Part shown: positions 1-7,827 of the stretch, in pieces
How the letters are laid out: each line of letters starts with the position of its first letter
How positions within the stretch are numbered: position 1 is the stretch's first letter
From: Bordetella ansorpii
GTDB lineage: Bacteria; Pseudomonadota; Gammaproteobacteria; Burkholderiales; Burkholderiaceae_B
NCBI RefSeq assembly: GCF_900078315.1
Contig: NZ_FKBS01000012.1
Location: 1-41,449, forward strand
Reading direction: 5' to 3'
Length of the DNA stretch: 41,449 bases
Translations under genes and position numbers: made by a program
Notes under the pieces: generated by a model
Told to the model about the DNA's origin: nothing
Seen by the model: the letters and a program-made list of their open reading frames with translations, nothing else
Database searches by the model: none

Positions 1-968
1 CGAAGTCGCGCATCGTGTTCACCGAGGGCGAGGACGAGCGCGTGCTGCGCGCCGTGCAGGTGATCGTCGACGAGAAGCTGGCGCGCCCCATCCTGGTGGG
101 CCGCCCGCAGGTGCTGATGTCGCGCATCGAGAAGTACGGCCTGCGCCTGCGCCTGGGCCAGGACGTCGAGGTGACCAACCCCGAGTACGACGAGCGCTTC
201 CACCAGTACTGGACGACATACTGGGAGCTGATGTGCCGCCGCGGCATCACCAAGGAAATGGCGCGCGTGGAAATGCGCCGCCGCCTGACGCTGATCGGCG
301 CGATGATGCTGCACCTGGGCGATGCCGACGGCATGGTCTGCGGCACGGTGGGCGAGTACCACGAGCACCTGCGCTTCATCGACGAAGTGATCGGCAAGCG
401 CCCGGGCGCCAAGACCTACGCCGCCATGAACATCCTGCTGCTGAACGAGCGCACGGTGGCCCTGGTGGACACGCACGTCAACGACAACCCCACCGCCGAG
501 CAGATCGCGGAATTCACGGTGGCCGGCGCGCGCCAGATGGCGCAACTGAACCTGGCGCCCAAGGTGGCGCTGCTGTCGCGCTCGAACTTCGGCACCGGCA
601 GCTCGACCTCGGGCACCAAGATGCGCGAGGCGCTGGCGCGCGTGCGCGAAGCCGCGCCCGAGATGGAGATCGACGGCGAGATGCACGGCGACTGCGCGCT
701 GGACGAGGCGTTGCGCCTGCGCATCCTGCCGTCGTCCACGCTCAAGGGCGAGGCCAACCTGCTGGTCTGCCCCAACGTGGATTCGGGCAACATCGCGTAC
801 AACCTGCTGAAGGCCACGGCCGGCGCGAACGTGGCCATCGGCCCGTTCCTGCTGGGCGTGAACGCGCCGGTGCACATCCTGACCTCCAGCGCCACGGTGC
901 GGCGTATCGTGAACATGGCGGCGCTGACCGTCATCGATGCGAACCGGGTCGAACAGCCGGCAGCTTGA
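1..968 (+). CDS. maeB: NADP-dependent malic enzyme, C-terminal part (5' end outside window)
   Basis: Frame 3 is open from the window edge to TGA at 966-968, so the gene is cut at its 5' end. About 321 residues are visible and all belong to the phosphotransacetylase-like domain that follows the catalytic part of long MaeB-type malic enzymes (malate + NADP to pyruvate + CO2 + NADPH, cytoplasmic). Recognisable stretches are IVFTEGEDERVLRA at the start, DADGMVCGTVGEY, LSRSNFGTGSS, and ILPSSTLKGEANLLVCPN with NVDSGNIAYNLLK. In this family the domain is regulatory and binds acetyl-CoA-type effectors rather than acting as a phosphotransacetylase. A free-standing Pta is the alternative, but the sequence is closer to MaeB. 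A strong hairpin terminator follows at 1016-1050. Confidence 0.88.
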   Translation, partial: KSRIVFTEGEDERVLRAVQVIVDEKLARPILVGRPQVLMSRIEKYGLRLRLGQDVEVTNPEYDERFHQYWTTYWELMCRRGITKEMARVEMRRRLTLIGAMMLHLGDADGMVCGTVGEYHEHLRFIDEVIGKRPGAKTYAAMNILLLNERTVALVDTHVNDNPTAEQIAEFTVAGARQMAQLNLAPKVALLSRSNFGTGSSTSGTKMREALARVREAAPEMEIDGEMHGDCALDEALRLRILPSSTLKGEANLLVCPNVDSGNIAYNLLKATAGANVAIGPFLLGVNAPVHILTSSATVRRIVNMAALTVIDANRVEQPAA

Positions 969-1015
969 CGAGTTTGCCGGCCGTGACCGGCCGGCAATCC
1001 GAATTCAATGTCAGG

Positions 1016-1050
1016 AACGGGCCCCGCGCGATACCGGCGCGGGGCCCGTT
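1016..1050. terminator. Hairpin terminator shared by convergent genes
   Basis: A perfect 14-bp stem (AACGGGCCCCGCGC, 1016-1029, against 1037-1050) with a 7-base loop is followed by CTGTTTC on the + strand. It sits between the stop of maeB (968) and the stop of the leftward gene (1056), so it can end transcription from both sides. The U-tract is short, but the stem is very stable. Confidence 0.8.
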
Positions 1051-1055
1051 CTGTT

Positions 1056-2210
1056 TCAGCGGCCCACTACCGTCGCGCAATACGTGGGATCGCCGATCGC
1101 GAGGGTTCCGCTGCCCAGGAACCGGCTGGCGACCGCGGCTCGGGTGGCGTTGGGCAGGGGGGCCAGCGGGTCTGCGTAGGGCAGCGTCAGGACACGATTG
1201 AGCATGGACTTCATCGCGGCGCGCACGGTCGCCGATTGATAGCACTGGCTGGCCAGCGTGAAGACGTAATGCACCAGCGGATAACCTGAATAGGGTTGCG
1301 TGACGGGCGGGCTGACTCCCCAGCTCAGGGGGTTGCCTGGATTGTTGCCGCTTCCATAGCCAGGACTCGATGGATTGGTAATGACGGTTCCACCGGGCGG
1401 GGCGAAGGCGCTCATGGCGGCGGTCGCATTCGCAGGCGTGGGAGCGAAACCGTCTATCGACACGAGAGCCGGGGACGGAATGTCGACCGTGTTGTAGCCG
1501 ATGGTGTCGGGATGGCCGTTGACAAGAATCGCCATGGCCGTGTTGGAGGTCACCGCGGCGAAATGCATGGGAACCGTGCCGTACATGTCGGAAAACATGT
1601 GCGTGACGACCGGGTTGGGAGGTTGTTCGCCCGGATTGCAGTTCGTCATCAGAAACCGGCTCAGGATGTACGTCAGCGATGAATTTGTGGTCAGGTAGCC
1701 GACGGTGATAGGCGTCGCGGGCAGCGATGGGTCGAGCGTGTTCCAGTGGGTATAGCTACCGGTATAGATACGGCAGACCTGATGAGTGGTCAGCGCCAGC
1801 GGGCCACTGTGGCCGGGCAGGTTGACGTGTAGACCCAGCATCATGACACCGGCCGGAAACTGGATCAGCCGTCCGCTGTTGGAGCCGGGCGCGCTCGTCG
1901 GATACGTGGCCGCCTCGGTAGCCGTCATCGAAATGACGGCGTTCGAGAAGTGGATCTCGGGATGAGGGAACCAGGGGTCCAGCAGCGCTGGATTGTTCTG
2001 CAGGAATGCCTGGCGCGAGGGCTGGTCGCCGGAACCCGTGGCGTAGGTGTCGAATAAAGCGTCCGAATCCATCGCCTGCTGAAAAGTCGGGCGTGCGGCG
2101 AAGGTGCCGCCGCCCTGGATGAACTGCTGCGCGGATGAGGGGGAGGCCCAGGCTGTTGCAGCCAGGCAAGCGGTAAGCGCCGCGGTGCGGGCCGATCGAT
2201 CGATGAGCAT
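1056..2210 (-). CDS. Secreted PstS-like (periplasmic binding protein fold) protein
   Basis: The 384-residue protein begins with a signal peptide (ALTACLAATAWASPSSA, likely cut before Gln28). The mature start IQGGGTFAARP resembles the G-A-G-x-x-F phosphate-loop opening of PstS/DING-type proteins. A middle stretch (GPLALTTHQVCRIYTGSYTH, then WNTL, about residues 138-160) and ITVGYLTTNSSLTYILSRFL match the 'trapping' region of PstS. YPLVHYVFTL near the C-terminus is also PstS-like. There is no lipobox and no pstCAB nearby, so it is probably an orphan binding or secreted protein rather than part of a full ABC importer. Phosphate binding is an inference. ATG at 2210 has GGAG six bases upstream. 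It converges on maeB over a shared terminator. Confidence 0.7.
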   Translation of the reverse strand: MLIDRSARTAALTACLAATAWASPSSAQQFIQGGGTFAARPTFQQAMDSDALFDTYATGSGDQPSRQAFLQNNPALLDPWFPHPEIHFSNAVISMTATEAATYPTSAPGSNSGRLIQFPAGVMMLGLHVNLPGHSGPLALTTHQVCRIYTGSYTHWNTLDPSLPATPITVGYLTTNSSLTYILSRFLMTNCNPGEQPPNPVVTHMFSDMYGTVPMHFAAVTSNTAMAILVNGHPDTIGYNTVDIPSPALVSIDGFAPTPANATAAMSAFAPPGGTVITNPSSPGYGSGNNPGNPLSWGVSPPVTQPYSGYPLVHYVFTLASQCYQSATVRAAMKSMLNRVLTLPYADPLAPLPNATRAAVASRFLGSGTLAIGDPTYCATVVGR

Positions 2211-2774
2211 GGTGAACTCCGGATGTGGGATGGCGGTGGGCGGTGCGCGCCTGCTGTCGTGCCGGGTTTGGCCGAGGCGACGCGACTGGACGGACTCCCC
2301 TGCAGGGAAGGGCCGTCATGGTGAGCAAGAGGGCATCGATCTGGCGCCGGGACGAGGCCATGAGCTATCCGCTGCGTCGATGCGGGCAGCGATCGGCGTG
2401 CTCTGTTCTTTTTCTGATGGGCGAGTGGGTGCGACGCTCGCTTCTTTTCCCAGAAATCGTGCGCTATCCGATTGACGGCCGGATGAAGCGATTCCGGGTA
2501 GCGGCCGCGTGTCATCTACCGGAAGATTCGGGGCCGTCCTGGCCGGCTTTGCCGTCGTGTCGCGGCTCGGCCTATTCCATCGGGAATGGGGTTCCACGGC
2601 CTGCCGGTGCGGCACGGAGAGTGCCGGCTTACTCCGATTCTTGTCGATTCATGCAGACGCAACCAGGCTTGAAGCAATGGATGCGAATGTTCCGACAATC
2701 TCGTCGTTGAATGTTCCGGAACTCGGAGCCCTGGGCAACGCCCCTGCCGATGGCGCCGATTCCCGGCGCCGCCT
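2211..2774. other. 564-base region without a convincing gene
   Basis: It lies between the start of the PstS-like gene and the stop of speD, both leftward. The open frames here have no family resemblance or ribosome site. Base composition is patchier than in the flanking genes, with T-rich stretches near 2405-2450 and 2630-2700. It should hold the promoter of the PstS-like gene, but I could not pick -35/-10 elements or a Pho box with confidence. A 6-bp GGCGCC hairpin (2752-2770) just after speD has no T-run and is weak as a terminator. Confidence 0.5.
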
Positions 2775-3152
2775 TCAGGCCGGCAGCGCCGTTCGCGCGC
2801 CGCGCTCGATCGACGTCAGCGCCACATGTTGCGGCGACAGCCCCGTCTTCACATATTCCAGCGCCAGCTCGGGCCGGGCGTCACCGCACATGAAGACGTC
2901 CAGCGCAGCAAAGCCATGTTCAGGCCAGGTATGGATGCTCAGATGCGACTCGCCCAGCACGACCACGCCGGTCACGCCGGCCTGGCCGCCGAAGTGGTGG
3001 AAGTGCGCGCTGAGTACGTGCGCGCCCGCGGCGTGGGCGGCCGCGGTCAGGATGGTTTCGATGCGGACCGGGTCGCGCAGCACGCCGGCCTGTACGCCAT
3101 GCAGGTCGGCCAGCAGGTGCCGTCCCGATGCGGCCGGGCTGTGGGCGCTCAT
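2775..3152 (-). CDS. speD: S-adenosylmethionine decarboxylase proenzyme (SpeD/SpeH type)
   Basis: A 125-residue protein of the short prokaryotic AdoMetDC class, which makes decarboxylated SAM, the aminopropyl donor for spermidine synthesis. The self-cleavage signature GESHLSIHTWPE places the pyruvoyl-forming serine at Ser69 (cut after Glu68), with His74 as the processing residue. The catalytic Cys is Cys89 in DVFMCGDA. The frame extends upstream, but ATG at 3152 (MSAHSP...) is preferred: it gives the usual family length and overlaps the stop of the upstream small gene as ATGA, which implies translational coupling. It is the last gene of the leftward arm. The aminopropyltransferase-like partner lies in the divergent arm. 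Confidence 0.93.
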   Translation of the reverse strand: MSAHSPAASGRHLLADLHGVQAGVLRDPVRIETILTAAAHAAGAHVLSAHFHHFGGQAGVTGVVVLGESHLSIHTWPEHGFAALDVFMCGDARPELALEYVKTGLSPQHVALTSIERGARTALPA

Positions 3153-3298
3153 TTGTGGGAACCGCTGGAGGACCACCCCGAGCGGCCGGAACTGGAGCCG
3201 CCCCAACTGGAGCCGCCGCTATTGGCGGCGCTGTAGCTGTTCGCCGTGACGGTGCCGACCACCGCGATCAGATAGATGATGTACAGGATGCGGCCCAT
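3149..3298 (-). CDS. Small membrane peptide with Ser/Gly-rich tail (49 aa)
   Basis: A short gene tucked between the DUF4178 gene and speD. Its ATG (3296-3298) shares one base with the upstream stop (TAATG) and its TGA overlaps the speD start (ATGA), so it is spaced exactly like a translated member of the operon. The product has one hydrophobic segment (ILYIIYLIAVVGTVTA, about residues 4-19). A polar tail follows with repeated Ser/Gly/Trp stretches (GGSSWGGSSSGRSGWSSSG), ending HK. I do not recognise a family. It may anchor or organise the neighbouring SPFH/DUF350 proteins. Against it: glycine/serine-rich frames can arise by chance in GC-rich DNA. For it: the double overlap and the clear membrane segment. 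Confidence 0.6.
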   Translation of the reverse strand: MGRILYIIYLIAVVGTVTANSYSAANSGGSSWGGSSSGRSGWSSSGSHK

Positions 3299-4785
3299 TA
3301 TTCCTTCGATCCCTTCCACAGCAGCTTGATCGCGCCCAGCGGCATCCAGATCAGGAACAGGCCGGCCAGCAGGAAGGGCAGGCCGGCGCTGAAGATCTGT
3401 TCGAAATTCAGGAACAGCATGGCCATGGTGGCGATCCAGCCCAGGCTGCCGTAGGGGCTTTTGTTCTTGGCGGTGGAGCGCGAGGGTTGCGCCAGTTCGG
3501 GACGCTTGAACCATTCGGCCAGTTGGGCGGGACGGACCGTATTGGAGCCGGACCAGCCCAGCTCGGTATCGGTCTCTTCGCGCGTGATCGTGGTGAAGCC
3601 CTTGGGGAACGCGCTCGTGAAGTCGGCGCAGCGCGTCAGGTAGCCCTGGTGCACGCGCCAGTTGAAAGCGCCCAGCGCGACCTCGACGGTCGAGGTGTAT
3701 CGCTCGTCCAGGGTGTATTTCCTGCCGTCCAGCACCGCGCTGGCGGGGTCGGGCTGGTGGGGCCACTGGTCGCACACCCGGGCGCGGCTCCAGCCGTCTG
3801 GCGTCTCGACCAGCCACAGGAACCCGGCCTGCGGACTGTGCAGCAGGTATTCGATCCAGACGTAGGGCTCTTCCGGATCGGAATCGGTGCAGCGCATCAG
3901 GCCGATCAGCGTGTAGGCGCTGCCGTTGATGGTGGCCTTCTCGCCCAGGGCCAGCGTGGTCTTGAAGGCCGAGACCTCGCGCTGCTTCTGGATGACCAGG
4001 GCGGTGTCGCCGCTGCAATCCACGATGGCCTGGCACGAAGGACAATTGACCTGCGTGGCCACCGCCGCGGCGAACGAGATGGGCGCGCCGCAGTTCGGGC
4101 AGTCCAGCGCCTCGATGGTGCCCTGGAACACGCCGGAGGCCTCCTCGATGAGGTGCGTCGGGCGCAGCGTGGCGCGTTGCAGCGCGTCCAGTCCGATGGA
4201 CTTGCCCAGATAGGCCGTGGGCGTGCCGCCGTCGGAATAGTCCAGCGTAAGGAATTCGTCGCCGAAGCGGAAATCGGCCACGCGGGCGGTCCAGCCGCCT
4301 TCGGGCACCGCGAAGGGCAGTTCGCCCTGGCCGGCGGTGCTGCGTGCCGTGCGCACGTCGGCGGCGCTGAACAGGCGGCCCGTCAGGTTGACCTTGTCGT
4401 CGGGCTTGAGCGCATCGAAGGCGGGCGGGCCGCTCATCAGTTCACTGATCTTGCGCGGGCGGGTGACGGCATACTGGCCCGACGCATCGGACAGCCAGCC
4501 GTCGCTGCCGTCATCGAAGAACAGGTACCACTCGTTCCAGAAGCCGTCGTCGTATTGCAGTTGCAGACGGCCGATGACGTCGAAGCGCTTGCCGTCGAAC
4601 TGGCCGGCGGTGCCGATCTGGATGGGCGAGTAGTCTTCCAGCACCTCGGACATGGTGCCGATGCGCCGGACCGATTCGGCATCCTTGAGCAGCGTGCTGC
4701 GGCAGGCGCCGCACACCGCCATGACGGAGGCGGCGGACTGGAACTTGACCGGCGCGCCGCACTGGGGACACAGGATCTGCTGCAT
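3298..4785 (-). CDS. Zinc-ribbon DUF4178 protein with two repeats and C-terminal membrane hairpin
   Basis: The 495-residue protein is a tandem of two similar units. A zinc ribbon (Cys6/Cys9 and Cys25/Cys28) leads into a DUF4178-like beta domain (about 45-200, with FDVIGRLQLQYDDGFWNEWY). A second zinc ribbon (Cys229/Cys232 and Cys248/Cys251) leads into a second such domain (about 262-425, with YTLIGLMRCTDSD and VWIEYLL). Two hydrophobic segments (about 446-488) follow, so the protein is probably held at the inner membrane facing the cytoplasm. DUF4178 has no known activity; it recurs with DUF350, SPFH and polyamine genes. The start lies 10 bases after the SPFH stop, and its stop overlaps the next ATG. 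Confidence 0.8.
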   Translation of the reverse strand: MQQILCPQCGAPVKFQSAASVMAVCGACRSTLLKDAESVRRIGTMSEVLEDYSPIQIGTAGQFDGKRFDVIGRLQLQYDDGFWNEWYLFFDDGSDGWLSDASGQYAVTRPRKISELMSGPPAFDALKPDDKVNLTGRLFSAADVRTARSTAGQGELPFAVPEGGWTARVADFRFGDEFLTLDYSDGGTPTAYLGKSIGLDALQRATLRPTHLIEEASGVFQGTIEALDCPNCGAPISFAAAVATQVNCPSCQAIVDCSGDTALVIQKQREVSAFKTTLALGEKATINGSAYTLIGLMRCTDSDPEEPYVWIEYLLHSPQAGFLWLVETPDGWSRARVCDQWPHQPDPASAVLDGRKYTLDERYTSTVEVALGAFNWRVHQGYLTRCADFTSAFPKGFTTITREETDTELGWSGSNTVRPAQLAEWFKRPELAQPSRSTAKNKSPYGSLGWIATMAMLFLNFEQIFSAGLPFLLAGLFLIWMPLGAIKLLWKGSKE

Positions 4786-4795
4786 GGACGTCGTG

Positions 4796-5818
4796 TCAAC
4801 CGCCCGTGAGCTGCTTGAGCACGGCCGCCTTGGCGGTGTCGTAGTCCTGCTGCGTGATCAGGTTCTGGTCCAGCAGCGTCTTCAGTTGCGTCAGCCGCTG
4901 GGTGGGATCGCCCGCGGGCGCAGGCGCCGCGGGGCTGCCCGCCGCCGCGGCCGCAGGCGCCGCGCCCGCCAGGCCGGCCGCCATGGTCTGGCCCAGCGCC
5001 GCGCCGGCCGCCAGGCCCGCGCCGATGCCGGCGATGCCGCCTTCGTTGGCCGCCGCCACGGGAATCGACGTGGCGGTCTGGTACTGCGTGTACTTGCTCA
5101 TGTCGCCGACGATACCCATCGAGATCCGGGTATCCAGCGTCTTCTGCAGTTCCTCGGGCAGCGAGACGTTCTCGACCGTGAAGTTGTCGAGTTCGACGCC
5201 ATAGCGCGAGAAGACGGGCTTCAAGGCCTGCGCGATGTTCTGCGACATCAGGCCCTGGTTGGCGGCCATGTCGAGGAAGGGCACCTGCGAGCCGCCCAGC
5301 GTGGTGCTGAGGGAGGCGACCACCATGTTGCGCAGTTGTTCTTCCAGGTCGTCGACCGTGTAGCTTTCGCGCGTGCCGCTGATCTCGCGGTAGAACAGGC
5401 CCGGGTCGGCGATGCGGTACGAATAGATGCCGTAGGCGCGCAGGCGCACCATGCCGAATTCGCTGTCGCGCACCGTGACGGGCTGGGCGGTGCCCCAGCG
5501 GCGGCCCAACTGCAGGCGCGTGCTGAAGAACACCACGTCCGACTTGAAGGGCGATTCGAAGAGCTTGTCCCAGTTCTTCAGGTAGGTGAGGACCGGCAAC
5601 GTCTGCGTGGTGAGCTTGTGCATGCCGGGGCCGAACACGTCGGCGACCTTGCCTTCGTTGACGAACACCGCCATCTGCGACTCGCGCACGGTCAGGCTGG
5701 CGCCGTACTGGATTTCGAAGCCCTCCATGGGATGACGCCAGGCGAGCACGCCGTCGGTGTCTTCGTTCCATTGGAGGACGTCGATGAACTGTTTACTGAT
5801 GAACGATCCGAGACCCAT
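4796..5818 (-). CDS. SPFH (virion-core-like) domain protein with C-terminal SHOCT
   Basis: A 340-residue protein of the SPFH/'virion core' class (E. coli YdjI-like). Residues about 25-240 form the SPFH region (SLTVRESQMAVFVNEGK, FGPGMHKLTTQTLPVL, VTVRDSEFGMVRLRAYGIYS, FSRYGVELDNFTVENVSLPE). A Gly/Ala-rich linker (about 255-300) follows, then a SHOCT domain (QRLTQLKTLLDQNLITQQDY near the end) that normally drives oligomerisation. There is no N-terminal membrane helix, unlike stomatins. SPFH proteins form membrane-associated scaffolds, and here it is co-transcribed with a DUF350 membrane protein and a zinc-ribbon protein. ATG at 5818 has AGGAG six bases upstream. The client of the scaffold is not evident. 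Confidence 0.85.
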   Translation of the reverse strand: MGLGSFISKQFIDVLQWNEDTDGVLAWRHPMEGFEIQYGASLTVRESQMAVFVNEGKVADVFGPGMHKLTTQTLPVLTYLKNWDKLFESPFKSDVVFFSTRLQLGRRWGTAQPVTVRDSEFGMVRLRAYGIYSYRIADPGLFYREISGTRESYTVDDLEEQLRNMVVASLSTTLGGSQVPFLDMAANQGLMSQNIAQALKPVFSRYGVELDNFTVENVSLPEELQKTLDTRISMGIVGDMSKYTQYQTATSIPVAAANEGGIAGIGAGLAAGAALGQTMAAGLAGAAPAAAAAGSPAAPAPAGDPTQRLTQLKTLLDQNLITQQDYDTAKAAVLKQLTGG

Positions 5819-5842
5819 GATCGGCTCCTGTTCGGTGTGTTA

Positions 5843-6229
5843 TCAGGTCAGGCAGGCGGCGTTGACGATGCCTACGGCCAGTGAGATGCCGCCCATCAGG
5901 CCACCCATGGCGACGTTGTTGTCGTGGATGGCCTGGTTCATGGCGCGGATGACGCGCGAGATCACCAGGTAGACCAGCACCTGCGTGGCCATCGCGCCCA
6001 GCGCCCATGAGATGAACATCGGCCAGGTGGCGTGCGAGGCGATGCTGGAGAACAGCGTGAGGCTGAAGCCGATGAGCGCGCCGCAATAGGACAGGGCGGC
6101 CGCGCTGTTGCCCTTGCGGATCAGCGCCATTTCGTCGAAATGGGTGATCTTCGAATACACCATGGCAAAGACGCCCAGTATTGCCAGGGCGGACACCAGG
6201 TAGATCAGGTAGGCATAGGCTTGCGGCAT
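5843..6229 (-). CDS. DUF350 (YjfL-like) integral membrane protein
   Basis: A 128-residue, almost wholly hydrophobic protein with about four membrane helices: residues 4-24, 43-62, 68-88 and 105-126. It matches the DUF350 pattern: LALVGV-like first helix, the charged loop KITHFDEMALIRKGNSAAAL, then CGALIGFSLTLFSSIA. ATG at 6229 (MPQAYAY) is chosen over an upstream in-frame codon because it starts right before the first helix and has GGAA five bases upstream. It is the first gene of the leftward arm, facing the aminopropyltransferase across an 86-base gap. In enterobacteria its relatives sit beside PspA-type envelope-stress genes; no PspA gene is visible here. Confidence 0.8.
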   Translation of the reverse strand: MPQAYAYLIYLVSALAILGVFAMVYSKITHFDEMALIRKGNSAAALSYCGALIGFSLTLFSSIASHATWPMFISWALGAMATQVLVYLVISRVIRAMNQAIHDNNVAMGGLMGGISLAVGIVNAACLT

Positions 6230-6315
6230 GAGGTTCCCGTGGATTGCGCTACGGCGTGAGTATAGGCAAGAGCGTCCGATATACTGCCACCGATTTATTG
6301 CCCGGGAAACCATTC
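6230..6315. promoter_or_regulatory. Divergent promoter region of the polyamine/SPFH cluster
   Basis: These 86 bases separate the start codons of DUF350 (leftward) and the synthase-like gene (rightward). Each strand carries a TATACT hexamer that would serve as a -10: + strand 6280-6285, - strand 6259-6264. I see no good -35 for either, so an activator or another sigma factor is possible. The two start points would lie close enough for shared control. Confidence 0.45.
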
Positions 6316-7827
6316 ATGCGCGACCGCGCGTTGATACTGTCGGTATTGATCGTGGCCTCGTGCGGGCTGGGATACGAGTTGATCGGCAGCGCACTGGCCA
6401 GTTATCTGCTGGGCGACTCCGTACTTCAGTTTTCAACTGTCATCGGTTGTTACCTCTTCGCCATGGGCGTGGGGTCGTGGCTGTCGCGTTACGTGGCCGA
6501 CGAAGACGTGCTCGACCGCTTCGTCGACGTCGAGATGATGGTGGGCCTCTTGGGCGGCATATCGGCCGCCGTGCTGTTCCTGACCTACGCGTGGGTGGCG
6601 GTGCCGTTTCGCACGTCGCTGTACATGACCATCTTTCTGATCGGGATGATGGTGGGGATGGAAATCCCGCTGGTCATGCGCATCTTCAATCACCAGCGCA
6701 CCGAATTCCGGGAACTGGTCAGCCGCGTGCTGGCGTTCGATTATCTCGGCGCGCTGGCCGTGTCGCTGGTCTTTCCGCTGTTGCTGGCGCCGCGCCTGGG
6801 GCTGCTGCGCACGGGCTTCCTGTTCGGCATCCTGAACGCGGGCGTGGCGCTGTGGATGATCCACCTGTTCCGCGCGGACCTGCACCGGCCTCGCGAGCAG
6901 ACCCTGCGCGCCGTGCTGGTGCTGGGACTGCTGGGCACGGGGTTCGTGTTCTCGGGCCAGTTGACCGGCTGGGCCGAGAAGGGCCTGTATGGCGACGAGA
7001 TCATCCACGCCGAGACCACGCCTTACCAGCGCCTGGCCGTGACGCAATGGCACGACGACCTGCGCCTGCACATCAACGGCAACCTGCAGTTCTCGTCGCG
7101 CGACGAACACCGCTATCACGAATCGCTGGTGCATCCAGGGCTGGGCGCGGTGCCGTGGGCGCGCCACGTCCTGGTGCTGGGCGGCGGCGACGGCCTGGCG
7201 GTGCGCGAGATCCTGAAGCATCCCAGCGTGAAGCAGGTCACGCTGGTCGATCTCGATCCGGCCATGACGCGCCTGTTCTCGACCTCGCAGCCCCTGGTGG
7301 CCTTGAACAAGGGCTCGCTGAAAGACCCGCGCGTGCGGGTGATCAACGCCGACGCGGGCCGCTGGCTGGAAGACAACGCCGAGGTGTTCGACTTCATCGT
7401 GGTGGATTTTCCCGATCCCACCAATTTCGGCCTGGGCCGCCTGTATTCGGTGCCGGTGTACCGGCTGATGGCCCGCCACCTGGCCGAGCAGGGCTACATG
7501 GTGGTGCAGTCGACCTCGCCGTACTTCGCGCCGCGCTCGTTCTGGAGCATCGACGCCACCCTGAAGGAAGCGGGCCTCCATACCTGGCCGTATCACTGCT
7601 ACGTGCCGTCGTTCGGCGACTGGGGGTTCATCCTGGCCGGCAAGCGGGCGGACTACACGGTGCCCGACAAGGTGGGCGTGCCCACGCGCTACCTGGATTC
7701 GTCCACCATGGCCGAGCTGTTTCATTTTCCCGCCGACATGCCGGCCCTGTCCATGCCGCCCAACCGCCTGAACGAGCAGTCGCTGGTGCGGTATTTCGAC
7801 GAGGACTGGCGCAAGGTCATCCGCTGA
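6316..7827 (+). CDS. Membrane-anchored spermidine synthase-like aminopropyltransferase
   Basis: A 503-residue two-part protein. The first ~215 residues hold about seven hydrophobic helices (from ALILSVLIVASCGLGYELIG through VLVLGLLGTGFVFSG). The rest is a spermidine-synthase fold: YQRLAVTQWHDDLRLHINGN, the SAM/dcSAM-binding loop VLGGGDG (287-293), VDLDP (311-315), the DFPDP active-site stretch (364-368) and RLYS (375-378). Expected chemistry is transfer of an aminopropyl group from decarboxylated SAM to an amine; the true acceptor is unknown. ATG at 6316 precedes the first helix; an earlier in-frame start would add an unlikely extension. Its stop overlaps the next ATG by one base (TGATG). SpeD in the opposite arm would supply the donor. 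Confidence 0.87.
   Translation: MRDRALILSVLIVASCGLGYELIGSALASYLLGDSVLQFSTVIGCYLFAMGVGSWLSRYVADEDVLDRFVDVEMMVGLLGGISAAVLFLTYAWVAVPFRTSLYMTIFLIGMMVGMEIPLVMRIFNHQRTEFRELVSRVLAFDYLGALAVSLVFPLLLAPRLGLLRTGFLFGILNAGVALWMIHLFRADLHRPREQTLRAVLVLGLLGTGFVFSGQLTGWAEKGLYGDEIIHAETTPYQRLAVTQWHDDLRLHINGNLQFSSRDEHRYHESLVHPGLGAVPWARHVLVLGGGDGLAVREILKHPSVKQVTLVDLDPAMTRLFSTSQPLVALNKGSLKDPRVRVINADAGRWLEDNAEVFDFIVVDFPDPTNFGLGRLYSVPVYRLMARHLAEQGYMVVQSTSPYFAPRSFWSIDATLKEAGLHTWPYHCYVPSFGDWGFILAGKRADYTVPDKVGVPTRYLDSSTMAELFHFPADMPALSMPPNRLNEQSLVRYFDEDWRKVIR

Noticed and set aside
2752-2770. GGCGCC hairpin after speD as a terminator
   Set aside because: It has only a six-base stem and no U-tract on the leftward transcript. 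GGCGCC is common in this GC-rich DNA.
2211-2774. Short open frames between the PstS-like gene and speD
   Set aside because: None has a ribosome site, family resemblance or coupling to a neighbour, and several overlap one another in different frames.
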